Shown piece after piece: positions 16,721-25,742 of a DNA stretch of 50,080 nt. The stretch lies in contig DFLI01000096.1 in NCBI GenBank assembly GCA_002373715.1, forward strand, positions 1-50,080. The letters run 5' to 3'. Below the pieces are notes generated by a model, which did no database searches, had not been told where the DNA came from, and worked only from the letters and a program-made list of their open reading frames with translations. The DNA comes from Bacteroidales bacterium UBA3623 (GTDB lineage: Bacteria; Bacteroidota; Bacteroidia; Bacteroidales; UBA932). Each line of letters starts with the position of its first letter. The stretch's first letter is position 1. The translations under genes and the position numbers were made by a program.

Positions 16721-17815
16721 ATCGTCCGGGTCTGTCACGGCCGTGCCGGTTCCCATCAGATAGGTTTTCATAAACTCGTTCAGGTCTCCGTCCAGGACGC
16801 CCTGCGTGTCTGCCGTGCTCACTCCGGTGCGGAGGTCTTTCACCAGCTTGTAGGGGTGCAGAACGTAGTTTCTGATCTGAGAGCCCCACTCGATGCGCTT
16901 TTTCTGGCCTTCCAGTTCTGCCTGTTTTTCCTGGCGCTTCTTGAGCTCGATGTCGTAGAGGCGGGATTTCAGGATGAGCAAGGCTCTTTGCCGGTTGTCC
17001 TGCTGGCTGCGGGTTTCCGTGTTTTCCACCATAATGCCGGAAGGAAGGTGCCGCACGCGGACGCCGGTTTCTACCTTGTTCACGTTCTGGCCGCCGTGGC
17101 CGCCGCTGCGGAAGGTGTCCCACTCCAGGTCTGAGGGATTGATTTCTATGTTGATGGAATCGTCTACCAGGGGATATACGAAAACACTGGAGAAAGTGGT
17201 CTGGCGCTTGCCCTGGGCATTGAAGGGAGAGATACGTACCAAGCGGTGAACACCATTTTCGGCCTTCAGATAACCGTAGGCATAATCTCCTTCCACCTCT
17301 ATGGTGCAGCTCTTGATGCCGGCTTCTTCTCCTTCCAGCAGGGAGGTAATGGTGTACTTGTAGCCGTTCCTCTCGCACCAGCGGGTGTACATGCGCATGA
17401 GCATGGCGCTCCAGTCATTGGCCTCCGTGCCACCGGCACCGGAATTGATGGTGAGAACGGCGCCCAGGTTGTCTCCTTCATTTCCCAGCATATTGCGCAG
17501 CTCCAGGGCCTCCACGGCTTCCACGGCCTGCGTATAGGCCTTCTCCAGCTCCGGAGAATCTTCTGCCTCAAATTCTGCCAGCACCTCCAGGTCGTCCGTG
17601 AGTTCACGGGCCTTCGCATAATCCGTTACCCAGGACTTGGTGAGAGCCAGTTTTTTGAGGAAAAGCTCTGCGGCCTTCGGGTCTTCCCAGAAGTCCGGCG
17701 CCAGGCTCTCCTGCGTCTTTTTCTCCACCTCCTTGCGCTTGCCGGCAATATCCAGGCATCCTTCCAAAGAGGTCACCCTCTGCTGCAAATCCTTTATCTG
17801 TTCCAGTGTAATCAT
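16712..17815 (-). CDS. prfB: Peptide chain release factor 2
   Basis: RF2 reads UGA and UAA stop codons and triggers peptide release. The 367-aa protein has GGQ in SGGHGGQNVNK and the RF2-type recognition region SPFNAQGKRQTTFSS. The start at MITLEQIKDLQQRV (17815) is supported by TATCTTTG on the minus strand at 17822-17829, 6 bases upstream. In many bacteria prfB needs a programmed +1 frameshift at an in-frame UGA near codon 25. Here that region reads SLEGCLDIAGK without interruption, so this gene does not use the frameshift. It is divergent from the GH92 gene. Confidence 0.95.
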   Translation of the reverse strand: MITLEQIKDLQQRVTSLEGCLDIAGKRKEVEKKTQESLAPDFWEDPKAAELFLKKLALTKSWVTDYAKARELTDDLEVLAEFEAEDSPELEKAYTQAVEAVEALELRNMLGNEGDNLGAVLTINSGAGGTEANDWSAMLMRMYTRWCERNGYKYTITSLLEGEEAGIKSCTIEVEGDYAYGYLKAENGVHRLVRISPFNAQGKRQTTFSSVFVYPLVDDSINIEINPSDLEWDTFRSGGHGGQNVNKVETGVRVRHLPSGIMVENTETRSQQDNRQRALLILKSRLYDIELKKRQEKQAELEGQKKRIEWGSQIRNYVLHPYKLVKDLRTGVSTADTQGVLDGDLNEFMKTYLMGTGTAVTDPDDLD

Positions 17816-17821
17816 ATCGTA

Positions 17822-17829
17822 CAAAGATA
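17822..17829 (-). promoter_or_regulatory. -7 element (TATCTTTG) 6 bases before the prfB ATG
   Basis: Minus-strand TATCTTTG is followed by 6 bases and the ATG, the same layout as at pncA. No clear TTG is seen at the -33 distance. Confidence 0.55.
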
Positions 17830-17873
17830 ATACTTTTATTGCTTTTCCGCCGGAAATTGGTGAACTTTGTGCT

Positions 17874-20210
17874 ATGAACAAATGGAATAGAACGCTTCTG
17901 GCCGCCTGCGTGTTCCTTTGCACCGCATGGCTCTCCCCGGCCCAATCCACCTCTTCTTATGTAGACCCTTTTATCGGCACCTCCGGTATGGGCCACACCT
18001 TTCCCGGGGCCTGCGTCCCATTTGGCGGGGTGCAGGTGAGTCCGGACACAGATACCATTCCGCACAACGTGGCGGGCAAGTACCAGGCCCAGGTGTACAG
18101 CCTCTGCGCCGGTTACCGCTGGGAAGACCCTACCATTGTGGGCTTCTCACACACGCATCTGAGCGGCACCGGTCATTCGGATCTGGGAGACATCCTGCTC
18201 ATGCCCACCGTGGGCCCTCTGCACTTGAATCCCGGCACGGCCGATGAGCCGGAGAAGGGTTACCGCAGCCGTTTCCGCCATTCCACGGAAAAGGCCACGC
18301 CCGGCTATTATGCCGTCACCCTGGACGACTATGGAATTAAGGCAGAGGTATCGGCCACACCCCGCACCGCCATCCATCAATATACCTATCCTACCGGCGG
18401 AGACCGGCACCTTGTGCTGGACCTTTCCCACGGTCTTTATAATTACGAAGGGAAAACCCTGTGGGCCAGCGTGAGAATGGTGGGAGACAGCCTTCTCACC
18501 GGCTACCGCATCACTCAGGGCTGGGCCCGCGAGCACTATACCTACTTTGCCATCCGCTTCTCCCGCCCGGTGAAAGAGTACGGCTGCAGGGAGACGGTTC
18601 CATCGGCCTACAAAGGCTTCTGGCGCAAGTTTGACACCGGCCACAACTTTCCCGAAATGGCGGGCAGGGGCCTGGCCTGCTGGTTCAACTTTGACTGGGC
18701 CGATGGTGAAGACGACCTTACGGTGAACGTAGCCCTCAGCGCCACCTCTGTGGAAGGCGCCCTGAAGAACCTGAGGGCCGAAGCGGGAAGCTTTGAAGCC
18801 ACCCGCACCAAGGCCCGAGCAGCGTGGGACCGCGAGCTGGGCAAGGTGAAGGCGCAGGGAACGGAAGAAGAGTTGAAGATGCTCTACACCTCTCTCTATC
18901 ACACCATGATCAATCCTTCCGTCTATGACGATGTAGACGGAGCCTACCGCGGCCTGGACGGAGCCATCCACCAGGCCGATGGCTGGAACAACTATACGGT
19001 TTTCTCCCTCTGGGACACCTACCGGGCAGAGCATCCTCTGCTGCTTCTGATGCACCCGAAGCGGGCGCAGGATATGGCCAAGTCCATGCTGGCACACCAG
19101 GAGCAAAGCGCCCACGGGCTGCTTCCCATCTGGTCCCTCATGGCCAACGAAGGCTGGTGCATGAGTGGTTACCACGCCGTGTCCGTACTTTCGGATGCGC
19201 TGCAAGCCGGGCTGGACCTGGATGGAGACCGGGTGCTGGAGGCTATGGTCTCCACCTCCACCGTTCCCTACCTGGAAGGCGTGGGTTCTTATATGAAACT
19301 GGGTTACGTGCCACTGGAAGACTCTTCCACCGGTGCCTCCACCACCCTGGAGTATGCCTATGACGACTGGACCATCTACCGGGCGGCCAAGGCTCTGGGG
19401 CGGGATTCCCTGGCCCGGGAATATAAGAAGAGGGCCTACAACCACCTTCACCTCTTCCCCTCCGGGAAGCCCTTTGCCCAGGCCCGTTATGCCGACGGCC
19501 GATGGAAGAACCCCACCAACCCCCGCCAGACTTACAGCGAAGGTTTCATCGAAGGCAACTCCTACAATTTCTCCTTCCACGTGCCCCAGGACGTAGAGGG
19601 GCTCATCGGCCTGATGGGTGGGGAAAAACGCTTCCTCAGCATCCTGGACACTCTTTTCTCCCAGCCTCTGGATCCCAAGTATTACGAGGATAACGAGGAC
19701 ATTGAGGAGTCCTGCCTCATTGGCGGATATGTGCATGGTAACGAGCCTTCGCATCACATTCCTTACCTCTTCCAATGGACTTCCGAGCCCTGGAGGGGAG
19801 AATACTGGCTGCGGGAAATTATGGAGCGGATGTATCGGCCCCGTCGGGATGGCCTGGGCGGCAATGACGACTGCGGCCAGATGAGTGCCTGGTACGTGTT
19901 CAGCGCCCTGGGCTTCTATCCCGTATGCCCGGGCAGCGGAGAATTTGTGCTGGGCGCTCCTTTCCTTCCCGAGATGTCGCTGCAACTGGACAATGGCGCC
20001 ACCTTCACGGTGAAGGCCCCCAAAGTGAGTTCCAAGAACCGCTACGTGCACGGGGTAAAGCTCAACGGCCAGAAATACACCAAGCGTTTCCTCACCCGGG
20101 AGGATATCCTCCGCGGCGGCGTGCTGGAGTTTGAAATGGGTTCCCGGCCTATAAAAAAGAATACGGCTAAATCCGAAGACTTGCCGTATTCCCTGTCAAA
20201 AATGAATTAA
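17874..20210 (+). CDS. GH92 alpha-mannosidase, secreted
   Basis: GH92 enzymes are calcium-dependent exo-alpha-mannosidases, most often acting on alpha-1,2 linkages of N-glycans or yeast mannan. The 778-aa product has a signal peptide (to about SPAQS) and begins the mature part with SYVDPFIGTSGMGHTFPGA, typical of the family. Other marks are GFSHTHLSGTGHSDLGD, LWDTYRAEHPL and GGNDDCGQMSAWYVFSALG, which holds catalytic-site acidic residues. ATG 17874 begins the signal peptide; a longer in-frame extension upstream overlaps prfB and is rejected. GAACTTTG ends 4 bases before the ATG. Linkage specificity cannot be read from the sequence. Confidence 0.93.
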   Translation: MNKWNRTLLAACVFLCTAWLSPAQSTSSYVDPFIGTSGMGHTFPGACVPFGGVQVSPDTDTIPHNVAGKYQAQVYSLCAGYRWEDPTIVGFSHTHLSGTGHSDLGDILLMPTVGPLHLNPGTADEPEKGYRSRFRHSTEKATPGYYAVTLDDYGIKAEVSATPRTAIHQYTYPTGGDRHLVLDLSHGLYNYEGKTLWASVRMVGDSLLTGYRITQGWAREHYTYFAIRFSRPVKEYGCRETVPSAYKGFWRKFDTGHNFPEMAGRGLACWFNFDWADGEDDLTVNVALSATSVEGALKNLRAEAGSFEATRTKARAAWDRELGKVKAQGTEEELKMLYTSLYHTMINPSVYDDVDGAYRGLDGAIHQADGWNNYTVFSLWDTYRAEHPLLLLMHPKRAQDMAKSMLAHQEQSAHGLLPIWSLMANEGWCMSGYHAVSVLSDALQAGLDLDGDRVLEAMVSTSTVPYLEGVGSYMKLGYVPLEDSSTGASTTLEYAYDDWTIYRAAKALGRDSLAREYKKRAYNHLHLFPSGKPFAQARYADGRWKNPTNPRQTYSEGFIEGNSYNFSFHVPQDVEGLIGLMGGEKRFLSILDTLFSQPLDPKYYEDNEDIEESCLIGGYVHGNEPSHHIPYLFQWTSEPWRGEYWLREIMERMYRPRRDGLGGNDDCGQMSAWYVFSALGFYPVCPGSGEFVLGAPFLPEMSLQLDNGATFTVKAPKVSSKNRYVHGVKLNGQKYTKRFLTREDILRGGVLEFEMGSRPIKKNTAKSEDLPYSLSKMN

Positions 20211-20213
20211 TTT

Positions 20214-21695
20214 CTATCTGTACACATTGTACTGGCTGTAAAGGCTTCCGTACATCTGACCCAACACCTCCAGATAGGGTTCTCCCTCAAAGACGGTGGT
20301 GCGGTATACGGTGTTGTCTACCATGTAGTACTCAATGCCGTTCATTACAATTACCTCGTAGTCGTCCGGCAGGGAGATTACCAGAGCGCCCGCAGGAGGG
20401 ACGATGGTGCTGTACACGCCGGAAGCGGATACGGTATAGAACACGCCGTCCTGGTAGAAATACTCGGAGTTGGCGTAGGCATAGCTTTGCACCAGACCCA
20501 GGCGGTTAGCCAGCTCGTAGGCCGATAAAGCCCTGTTGGAGTTGATGGCATAATTGCTGTTACGGGCAATGATGCGGGCATTCTGCTGAGCAATGATCAG
20601 GTTCTGCCGGGCTATGACATTATAGTAGTCGAACGCAGTCTCGTAGGTACGGTACGTGTCGTAGTAGTAGGAGAAGCGGATGGCGCGCAGGATAGCACGG
20701 TCTATGGCTCTCTCAAGGGGCGTTCCGAAAGGAGGCCGGCAAACCACATAGTAACTGCCGTAGGGCCTATAGTAAATACCATTGTAGTAATAGTAGTCTA
20801 TTCCCCAGTGACTGATTCTGCGCCAGTGAGGCGGAGGAGTGTGGATGCGGTATCCGTAGTAGTGAGCGTGGTCTCCCCAGAAGTAACCGGGACGGTCCCA
20901 GGCCATGGGCTCTCTCTGACGAGGAGGTACGCGGTACATATTGTGCTGATTGTCTACCCGGATTTCCTCATTGTAGCGGTAGTTGTAGCCAGGGTCACGG
21001 TAGGTCTCCTGGGTATTATGGTTGGGGTTCTCCACCTCGGTACCGGTGAGGCCGCCACGGGTAACGTTGCTTACGCGGGCTGTTCCGGAGGTTCTCTCCT
21101 GAGGCTGGCTGGTAACCGACTGGATGGCCGTATTGTCCGTAGAACGGGTGGCGCTGCCGGAACTACTGCTGCTGGTAGCACGGGCCGTACCGCTGGAGCG
21201 GCTGGAAGAGCTGCTGCTGGAGGAGCTGGTGCTGCTGTTGGTAGTAGTAGAGCGGCTGGCGCTACTGGAGCTGCTGCTACTGCGGCGGCGGTTGTCCTGC
21301 TGCACGCTGTTGGTTCCGGTGGAACGGGTAGCGCTGCCGGAATTGCTGCCGGAGGAACGGCTCACAGAAGAAGAACTACTGCTGCTGCCGCTGGAGCGGG
21401 ACGCACTGCTGCTGCGCCGGTTATCCTGCTGCACGCTTCCGCTGCCGGAAGAGCGGGTACTGGAAGTACTGCTGGAGCGAGTACTGGAAGAACCGCTGGA
21501 ACGGGTAGAGGAACTGCTGCTGGAACTGCCGCTGGAGCGCGTGTTGGAGCTGCTGCTGCCGGAAGAGCGGGAACCGCTCTGCTGGGTGGTGGAGCTTCCC
21601 CCGCTGGAACGGCGGGTCTGGGCCCACATATCGGGTGCCGTGAGCATGGCCAAAGCCAGCATGGTGGAAGCTGCAATTGTGATAAACCTTCTCAT
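20214..21695 (-). CDS. Secreted serine-rich protein with C-terminal YYY-rich domain (DUF6515-like)
   Basis: The 493-aa product has a signal peptide (MRRFITIAASTMLALAMLTAPDMWAQ). A low-complexity region of about 170 residues follows, made of S, G, R and T with repeated SRSSGSSS and VQQDNRR units. The rest is rich in tyrosine and aromatic pairs: YYYYNGIYYRPYGSYYVVCRPPFGT, then VIVMNGIEYYMVDNTVYRT. The tyrosine-rich repeats resemble the DUF6515 family of exported proteins, whose role is unknown. A surface or periplasmic structural role is possible. The gene lies 3 bases past the GH92 stop in convergent orientation and 18 bases before namZ. Confidence 0.75.
   Translation of the reverse strand: MRRFITIAASTMLALAMLTAPDMWAQTRRSSGGSSTTQQSGSRSSGSSSSNTRSSGSSSSSSSTRSSGSSSTRSSSTSSTRSSGSGSVQQDNRRSSSASRSSGSSSSSSSVSRSSGSNSGSATRSTGTNSVQQDNRRRSSSSSSSASRSTTTNSSTSSSSSSSSSRSSGTARATSSSSSGSATRSTDNTAIQSVTSQPQERTSGTARVSNVTRGGLTGTEVENPNHNTQETYRDPGYNYRYNEEIRVDNQHNMYRVPPRQREPMAWDRPGYFWGDHAHYYGYRIHTPPPHWRRISHWGIDYYYYNGIYYRPYGSYYVVCRPPFGTPLERAIDRAILRAIRFSYYYDTYRTYETAFDYYNVIARQNLIIAQQNARIIARNSNYAINSNRALSAYELANRLGLVQSYAYANSEYFYQDGVFYTVSASGVYSTIVPPAGALVISLPDDYEVIVMNGIEYYMVDNTVYRTTVFEGEPYLEVLGQMYGSLYSQYNVYR
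21100..21620. repeat. Degenerate serine-codon repeat tract
   Basis: On the minus strand this stretch encodes the serine-rich linker, with short imperfect copies of units such as CGCTCCAGCGG and AGCAGCAGC. Near-identical blocks (for example the two VQQDNRR copies) could recombine and change linker length. Confidence 0.55.
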
Positions 21696-21713
21696 AGCAC
21701 TAAAGTTTTTAAG

Positions 21714-22952
21714 TTAACGATATAAGTAATAAACTTGGGAAAGCCGCTTGAAAGCCTCAACATCCTTGTTCCAATATTCAACGATATCCGCGACCTTCAT
21801 CCGCTTTCCGAAAGTACTTCTCACATAATCCGTGCCACAAACTTTATCCAGCATGCCCGGACTCTTCAGCGGATAGGGGTTTTGGTCGGGATAAAGTTCG
21901 TTAATGGCCTGTAAAACATAGAACTGTACCAGGCTCACCGGACAAGCCTCATAATTTGTAAAAGTGAACTGCACACCGTGCAGGAGAACGTCTTTCTTGC
22001 TGCCGGCAATGGGTTTGTAATGGATGGCCCGGAAGGCCACGCCGGGAATGCTATAGCTGTTCAGCTTGTCCAGCAAATCATTGGCCTCTATCCATTCTGC
22101 CGCAAAGGTTTCGAAGGGGATGGTGTAGCCCACGCCGGTGTTTACCACCCCATACTCCCCTGCAATGCCGGAGGCCCCATAACAAAGGGCCGATTGCATG
22201 GAAGGAATATTGGGCGAAGGAAGAATCCAGGGAAGTCCCGTATCCTGATAGAGCATATCACGTGTCCAGCCGCGCATGGGAACCACTGTAAGATTGCAAC
22301 GCACGGGCTTCAGATTACCTCTCTGACCCCGGTTCAGTTCCTCCTGATTGATCAGAATGGCCAGCTCCCCTACCGTGAGGCCGTAGAGGAAGGGAATCTT
22401 GTACTGGCTCACGAAGGAATAGTAGCCTTCTTCCACCACGCAGCCTTCCACCTTGTTGCCGCCCAGGGGGTTGGGGCGGTCCAGCACCACCACCTCTATG
22501 CCGGCTTTGGCGCAAGCGCGCATCACCAGACCCAGGGTGGAGATGAAGGTATAGCAGCGGGTGCCCACATCCTGGATATCGTACACCATTACGTCTATGC
22601 CCTTGAGCATTTCGGGCGTGGGTTCGCGGGTGTCTCCGTAGAGAGAATAGACGGGAAGGCCCGTGCGGGCGTCTTTGCCATGATCTACGTGGTCTCCGGC
22701 ATATACATCCCCGCGTACGCCGTGCTCGGGGCCGAAGAGAGCCACCAGGTTCACTTCTTTGGCCTGGAAGAGGATGTCTATGGTAGAGCGGTAGTGGTGG
22801 TCTACCCCGCTGGGGTTGGTCACCAGGCCCACGCGCTTACCCAGAAGGGGCTTGTAGCCCTCTTCCACCAGCACTTCAAGGCCCGTCATTACCTGGGCAT
22901 GCAGGCCGATGGCAGCCAGCAGGCCCACTATAATAAGGCTGAAACGTTTCAT
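21714..22952 (-). CDS. namZ: NamZ-type exo-beta-N-acetylmuramidase (DUF1343, GH171)
   Basis: DUF1343 proteins include Bacillus NamZ, which removes N-acetylmuramic acid from the non-reducing end of peptidoglycan fragments. The 412-aa product has a signal peptide (to about LHAQ) and family marks: GKRVGLVTNPSGVD, ALFGPEHGVRGDVYAGDHVD, VYDIQDVGTRCYTFIST, LDRPNPLGG and SPNIPSMQSALCY. It overlaps murI by an ATGA, so the pair is co-translated: one gene makes D-glutamate for cell-wall synthesis, the other recovers MurNAc. The symbol is by family only. Confidence 0.9.
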   Translation of the reverse strand: MKRFSLIIVGLLAAIGLHAQVMTGLEVLVEEGYKPLLGKRVGLVTNPSGVDHHYRSTIDILFQAKEVNLVALFGPEHGVRGDVYAGDHVDHGKDARTGLPVYSLYGDTREPTPEMLKGIDVMVYDIQDVGTRCYTFISTLGLVMRACAKAGIEVVVLDRPNPLGGNKVEGCVVEEGYYSFVSQYKIPFLYGLTVGELAILINQEELNRGQRGNLKPVRCNLTVVPMRGWTRDMLYQDTGLPWILPSPNIPSMQSALCYGASGIAGEYGVVNTGVGYTIPFETFAAEWIEANDLLDKLNSYSIPGVAFRAIHYKPIAGSKKDVLLHGVQFTFTNYEACPVSLVQFYVLQAINELYPDQNPYPLKSPGMLDKVCGTDYVRSTFGKRMKVADIVEYWNKDVEAFKRLSQVYYLYR

Positions 22953-23701
22953 GAAACCAATTGATAGATGCGCTGGAGAGAATCCGGCTCTCCGGAATGA
23001 TACAGGTCTATGGAGAAGGTGCCTTCCCCGGTAGGGATGCCCTTTTCCTGCAGCACGCGAACCGTCTGGCGGGCCACGGCGGGAGCGGGGTCTATCACCC
23101 GCACCCCGGGACCGGCCAGCCGCTCTATGACCGGCTGGAGGAAGGGGTAATGGGTGCAGCCCAGCACTATGATATCGGCCCCCTGGTCCAGAAGGGGCTG
23201 AAGGGAGGTTCGAACGGTTTTTTCTGCTTCCGGGCCGTCCAGAATACCGTTTTCTACCAGTTCCACGAAGCCTTCCCCTACGTGCTCTATAATGTGGACG
23301 TTGTCTTCGAACTGGCCGCGGGTGTGGAGGTACTTGGAGCCCTTGAGGGTGCCGGCCGTGGCCAAAACACCTATGACGCCGCTCTTAGTGCCCAACGCGG
23401 CGGGCTTAACGGCAGGCTCCATCCCTATGAAGGGGACATCGGGATAATCTGCCCTCAGGCTGGCGATGGCAGCCGCCGTGGCGGTGTTGCAGGCCACCAC
23501 GATGATATCGGCCCCCATTCCCAGGAGGATGTCTGTGATAACGTGGGCTCTGTCCTGAATATATTCGGCGGTTTTTTCTCCGTAGGGGCAGTGGGCGTTG
23601 TCTGAGAAATAGATATAACGCTCCCGGGGGAGCAGCTTTACCAGCTCCCGGTATACGGACAATCCTCCGCTTCCTGAATCGAAGATACCGATACTTGCCA
23701 T
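22949..23701 (-). CDS. murI: Glutamate racemase
   Basis: MurI makes D-glutamate for peptidoglycan. The 250-aa protein starts MASIGIFDSGSGGLSVYREL (ATG 23701). A longer upstream frame overlaps the divergent gene and is rejected. The two catalytic cysteines are in VVACNTATAAA and VLGCTHYPFL, and DSGSGG supplies the active-site aspartate and serine. It is the first gene of the murI-namZ pair and is divergent from the DUF4922 gene across 52 bp. Confidence 0.95.
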   Translation of the reverse strand: MASIGIFDSGSGGLSVYRELVKLLPRERYIYFSDNAHCPYGEKTAEYIQDRAHVITDILLGMGADIIVVACNTATAAAIASLRADYPDVPFIGMEPAVKPAALGTKSGVIGVLATAGTLKGSKYLHTRGQFEDNVHIIEHVGEGFVELVENGILDGPEAEKTVRTSLQPLLDQGADIIVLGCTHYPFLQPVIERLAGPGVRVIDPAPAVARQTVRVLQEKGIPTGEGTFSIDLYHSGEPDSLQRIYQLVS

Positions 23702-23753
23702 AAGTATACAAATATACGCAAAAATGCAGAAAAAAATGCGTAACTTTACGTCC

Positions 23754-25154
23754 ATGGGAACAGATATAGATAAATTCGTACACGACCAGCTGTCGGTTTG
23801 GCCGGCGGTGGCTGCCAAGTACCGCAACCTCAAGAGCACCCGTACCCGTACCATGCCGCTGAGGGGCATTCTGGTTACCATCCAGTCCAATCCCGGACGC
23901 GTTCCCATCTTCGACCACGGCTGCCCGCTGTGCGAAGAAAACTATATGGAGCACCAGCATACGCTTCCTTTCGAGGGGCGCAAAAGACGCAAGTACAACA
24001 TTCTGGTGAACCGGGCCCCCATCTTCCCCAACCACCTGGTAATAACGCGGGACATCCATGCTCCCCAAACCATCTGGCACCGTTTCCCGGATATGCTGGA
24101 CCTGGCCGCCAGCCTGGAGAACTACATAGTCTTCTATAATAGCCCCAACAGCGGGACCACCGTGCCCGGGCACGCCCACTTCCAGGCCTGTCCCAAGGGA
24201 TATATGCCGCTGGAGCGCGCTGCAGAGCGCCTGCTGCGCGGTGCCAAAGCCGGGCAGCAGAGCGATGAAATGGACTTCATAGACTCGGTGAGGGATGCCC
24301 AGCTGTACCACTACAAACGCTTTAACCGGGGTATTTTCCTGCTGAGGGCCCAGACGTCCAAGTCCATGTCCAAGCTCTTCTACAGGCTGCTGGACTGCAT
24401 GAACCTGGTGGCCGAAGAAACCGAGCCCCGCTTCAACGCCTTCACCTGGTGCAGCGAAGGAGAGTTCCGCGCCATCGTAACGCTGCGCGGCGCCTCCCAC
24501 CCCAATTGCTACTACGCGCAGGGAGAGGAGCACTTCTCCATCCTCCCCGGCGCGGCCGACATGGCCGGCTTTGTGGTGGTGCCCCAGGAAGAGGATTTCG
24601 ACCGCCTGAATGCCGACGTTCTGAACCAAATATTCGAGGATGTCACGCTGCCCGCCGCCCAGGAAGAGCGCCTGCTGTGGCGTCTGGTGCGCACCCAGCC
24701 CCGCATAGAAGTAGAGATTGAGTCCGGAGAAGAAATCTCCTTCGAGATTATCTCCGACGGCGCCGGCCCGCAGAAAGTGAGTTTCCAGGAAGGCAGGATA
24801 GACTATAACGGCGTGCTGTACGACGAACTGGTGTTCGAAGCCGTCACCATCTCTACCCTCTTTGCAGAGCCCTCCTTTATTATATACGGAGAGAACACCC
24901 GCCGTTACGCCGGCACGCTCAAGTTTTTGGTAAAAGACGGCAAGGTGCAGGCCGTGAACATTCTGGGCGCAGAAGACTATCTACTTAGCGTAGTCTCTCT
25001 CATGCCGCCGAAGGAGCAAAAAGAAAGGGCCCTTGCCCTTCGCAAAGCCCTCTTCCAGGGAGAAAAGATTCAGGAGCCTTATATCGGCCTAACAGAGAAG
25101 GCGGATTCTGCCGCCCGCGCCGCCATTGACGAAACCTGGGGACAGGTTCTATAG
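23754..25154 (+). CDS. DUF4922 / HIT-like nucleotidyltransferase-related protein
   Basis: This 466-aa cytoplasmic protein is typical of Bacteroidales. It has a zinc-like pair CPLCEE near residue 55 and a histidine motif GHAHFQACPKG that resembles the HxHxQ active site of the GalT/HIT superfamily and of GDP-hexose phosphorylases. I infer a nucleotidyl transfer or phosphorolysis reaction; the substrate is unknown. ATG 23754 follows TAACTTTA by 5 bases; an in-frame start at 23724 would lie upstream of this box. The C terminus has ILGAEDYLLSVVSLMPPKEQKE, a segment common to the family. Confidence 0.75.
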   Translation: MGTDIDKFVHDQLSVWPAVAAKYRNLKSTRTRTMPLRGILVTIQSNPGRVPIFDHGCPLCEENYMEHQHTLPFEGRKRRKYNILVNRAPIFPNHLVITRDIHAPQTIWHRFPDMLDLAASLENYIVFYNSPNSGTTVPGHAHFQACPKGYMPLERAAERLLRGAKAGQQSDEMDFIDSVRDAQLYHYKRFNRGIFLLRAQTSKSMSKLFYRLLDCMNLVAEETEPRFNAFTWCSEGEFRAIVTLRGASHPNCYYAQGEEHFSILPGAADMAGFVVVPQEEDFDRLNADVLNQIFEDVTLPAAQEERLLWRLVRTQPRIEVEIESGEEISFEIISDGAGPQKVSFQEGRIDYNGVLYDELVFEAVTISTLFAEPSFIIYGENTRRYAGTLKFLVKDGKVQAVNILGAEDYLLSVVSLMPPKEQKERALALRKALFQGEKIQEPYIGLTEKADSAARAAIDETWGQVL

Positions 25155-25739
25155 CATAGCCAAAAGCTGATCCTTTATTCTGGCAAACTCGCTCTCAAAA
25201 TTGGGGGTGAGGATGTTCTTGCCCATAGCTTCTTCCAGTTCCTCGAAGCTCCACCATCGGCCCTCAGAAACCTCTGCGGCATTGGGGCGAAGGGTGGGAT
25301 GCCCTACTATAGCGTGCACGAAGACGAACTCGCTGTCCCGCTCTGTTTCCCAAATGTAGGTACCCAAGGCCACGGGATTGAAGGTTTCCAGGCCCAGTTC
25401 TTCGGAAGTTTCGCGAAAGAGGGCTTCCGGAATGGACTCTCCGTAAGACACATGGCCGCCCACAGCCGTATCCCAGTAGCCGGGCAGCAGGTCCTTGGTA
25501 AGGGAACGCTTCTGCAGATAGAGCTTTCCGTAACGGTCCAGGATGTGGAGATGCACCACCGGATGCAGCGCGTGCGAACCGCCGTGGCACCACTCCCGGG
25601 GAGCCTGCCCGTACACAATACCATTAGGCTGTACCAAGGGCAGCATTTCGCTGGTGGCAGGGCGCTGTTTCCCTGGATGGTCCACGGAGGGACGGGGATA
25701 CAGCGGAGCCGGAGAAGAAGGGTATACCAGGTCTAACAT
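25149..25739 (-). CDS. Nudix hydrolase
   Basis: The 196-aa protein has a complete Nudix box, GHVSYGESIPEALFRETSEELG, which binds Mg2+ for hydrolysis of nucleoside diphosphate-X compounds. The part LHPVVHLHILDRYGKLYLQKRS resembles the IPP-isomerase-like branch seen in Bacteroides. The first 31 residues look proline-rich and unlike the family. ATG 25646 (MLPLVQPNG) is an equally possible start, but ATG 25739 lies only 3 bases after the transporter stop, which favours coupling. It converges with the DUF4922 gene, overlapping by 6 bases. Confidence 0.85.
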   Translation of the reverse strand: MLDLVYPSSPAPLYPRPSVDHPGKQRPATSEMLPLVQPNGIVYGQAPREWCHGGSHALHPVVHLHILDRYGKLYLQKRSLTKDLLPGYWDTAVGGHVSYGESIPEALFRETSEELGLETFNPVALGTYIWETERDSEFVFVHAIVGHPTLRPNAAEVSEGRWWSFEELEEAMGKNILTPNFESEFARIKDQLLAML

Positions 25740-25742
25740 AGG

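Noticed and set aside
17637..17873. N-terminal extension of the GH92 gene
   Set aside because: It overlaps prfB on the other strand, and a good signal peptide begins at ATG 17874.
23702..23908. 69-residue N-terminal extension of MurI
   Set aside because: It covers the divergent DUF4922 gene and does not resemble MurI; the family start is MASIGIFDSG at 23701.
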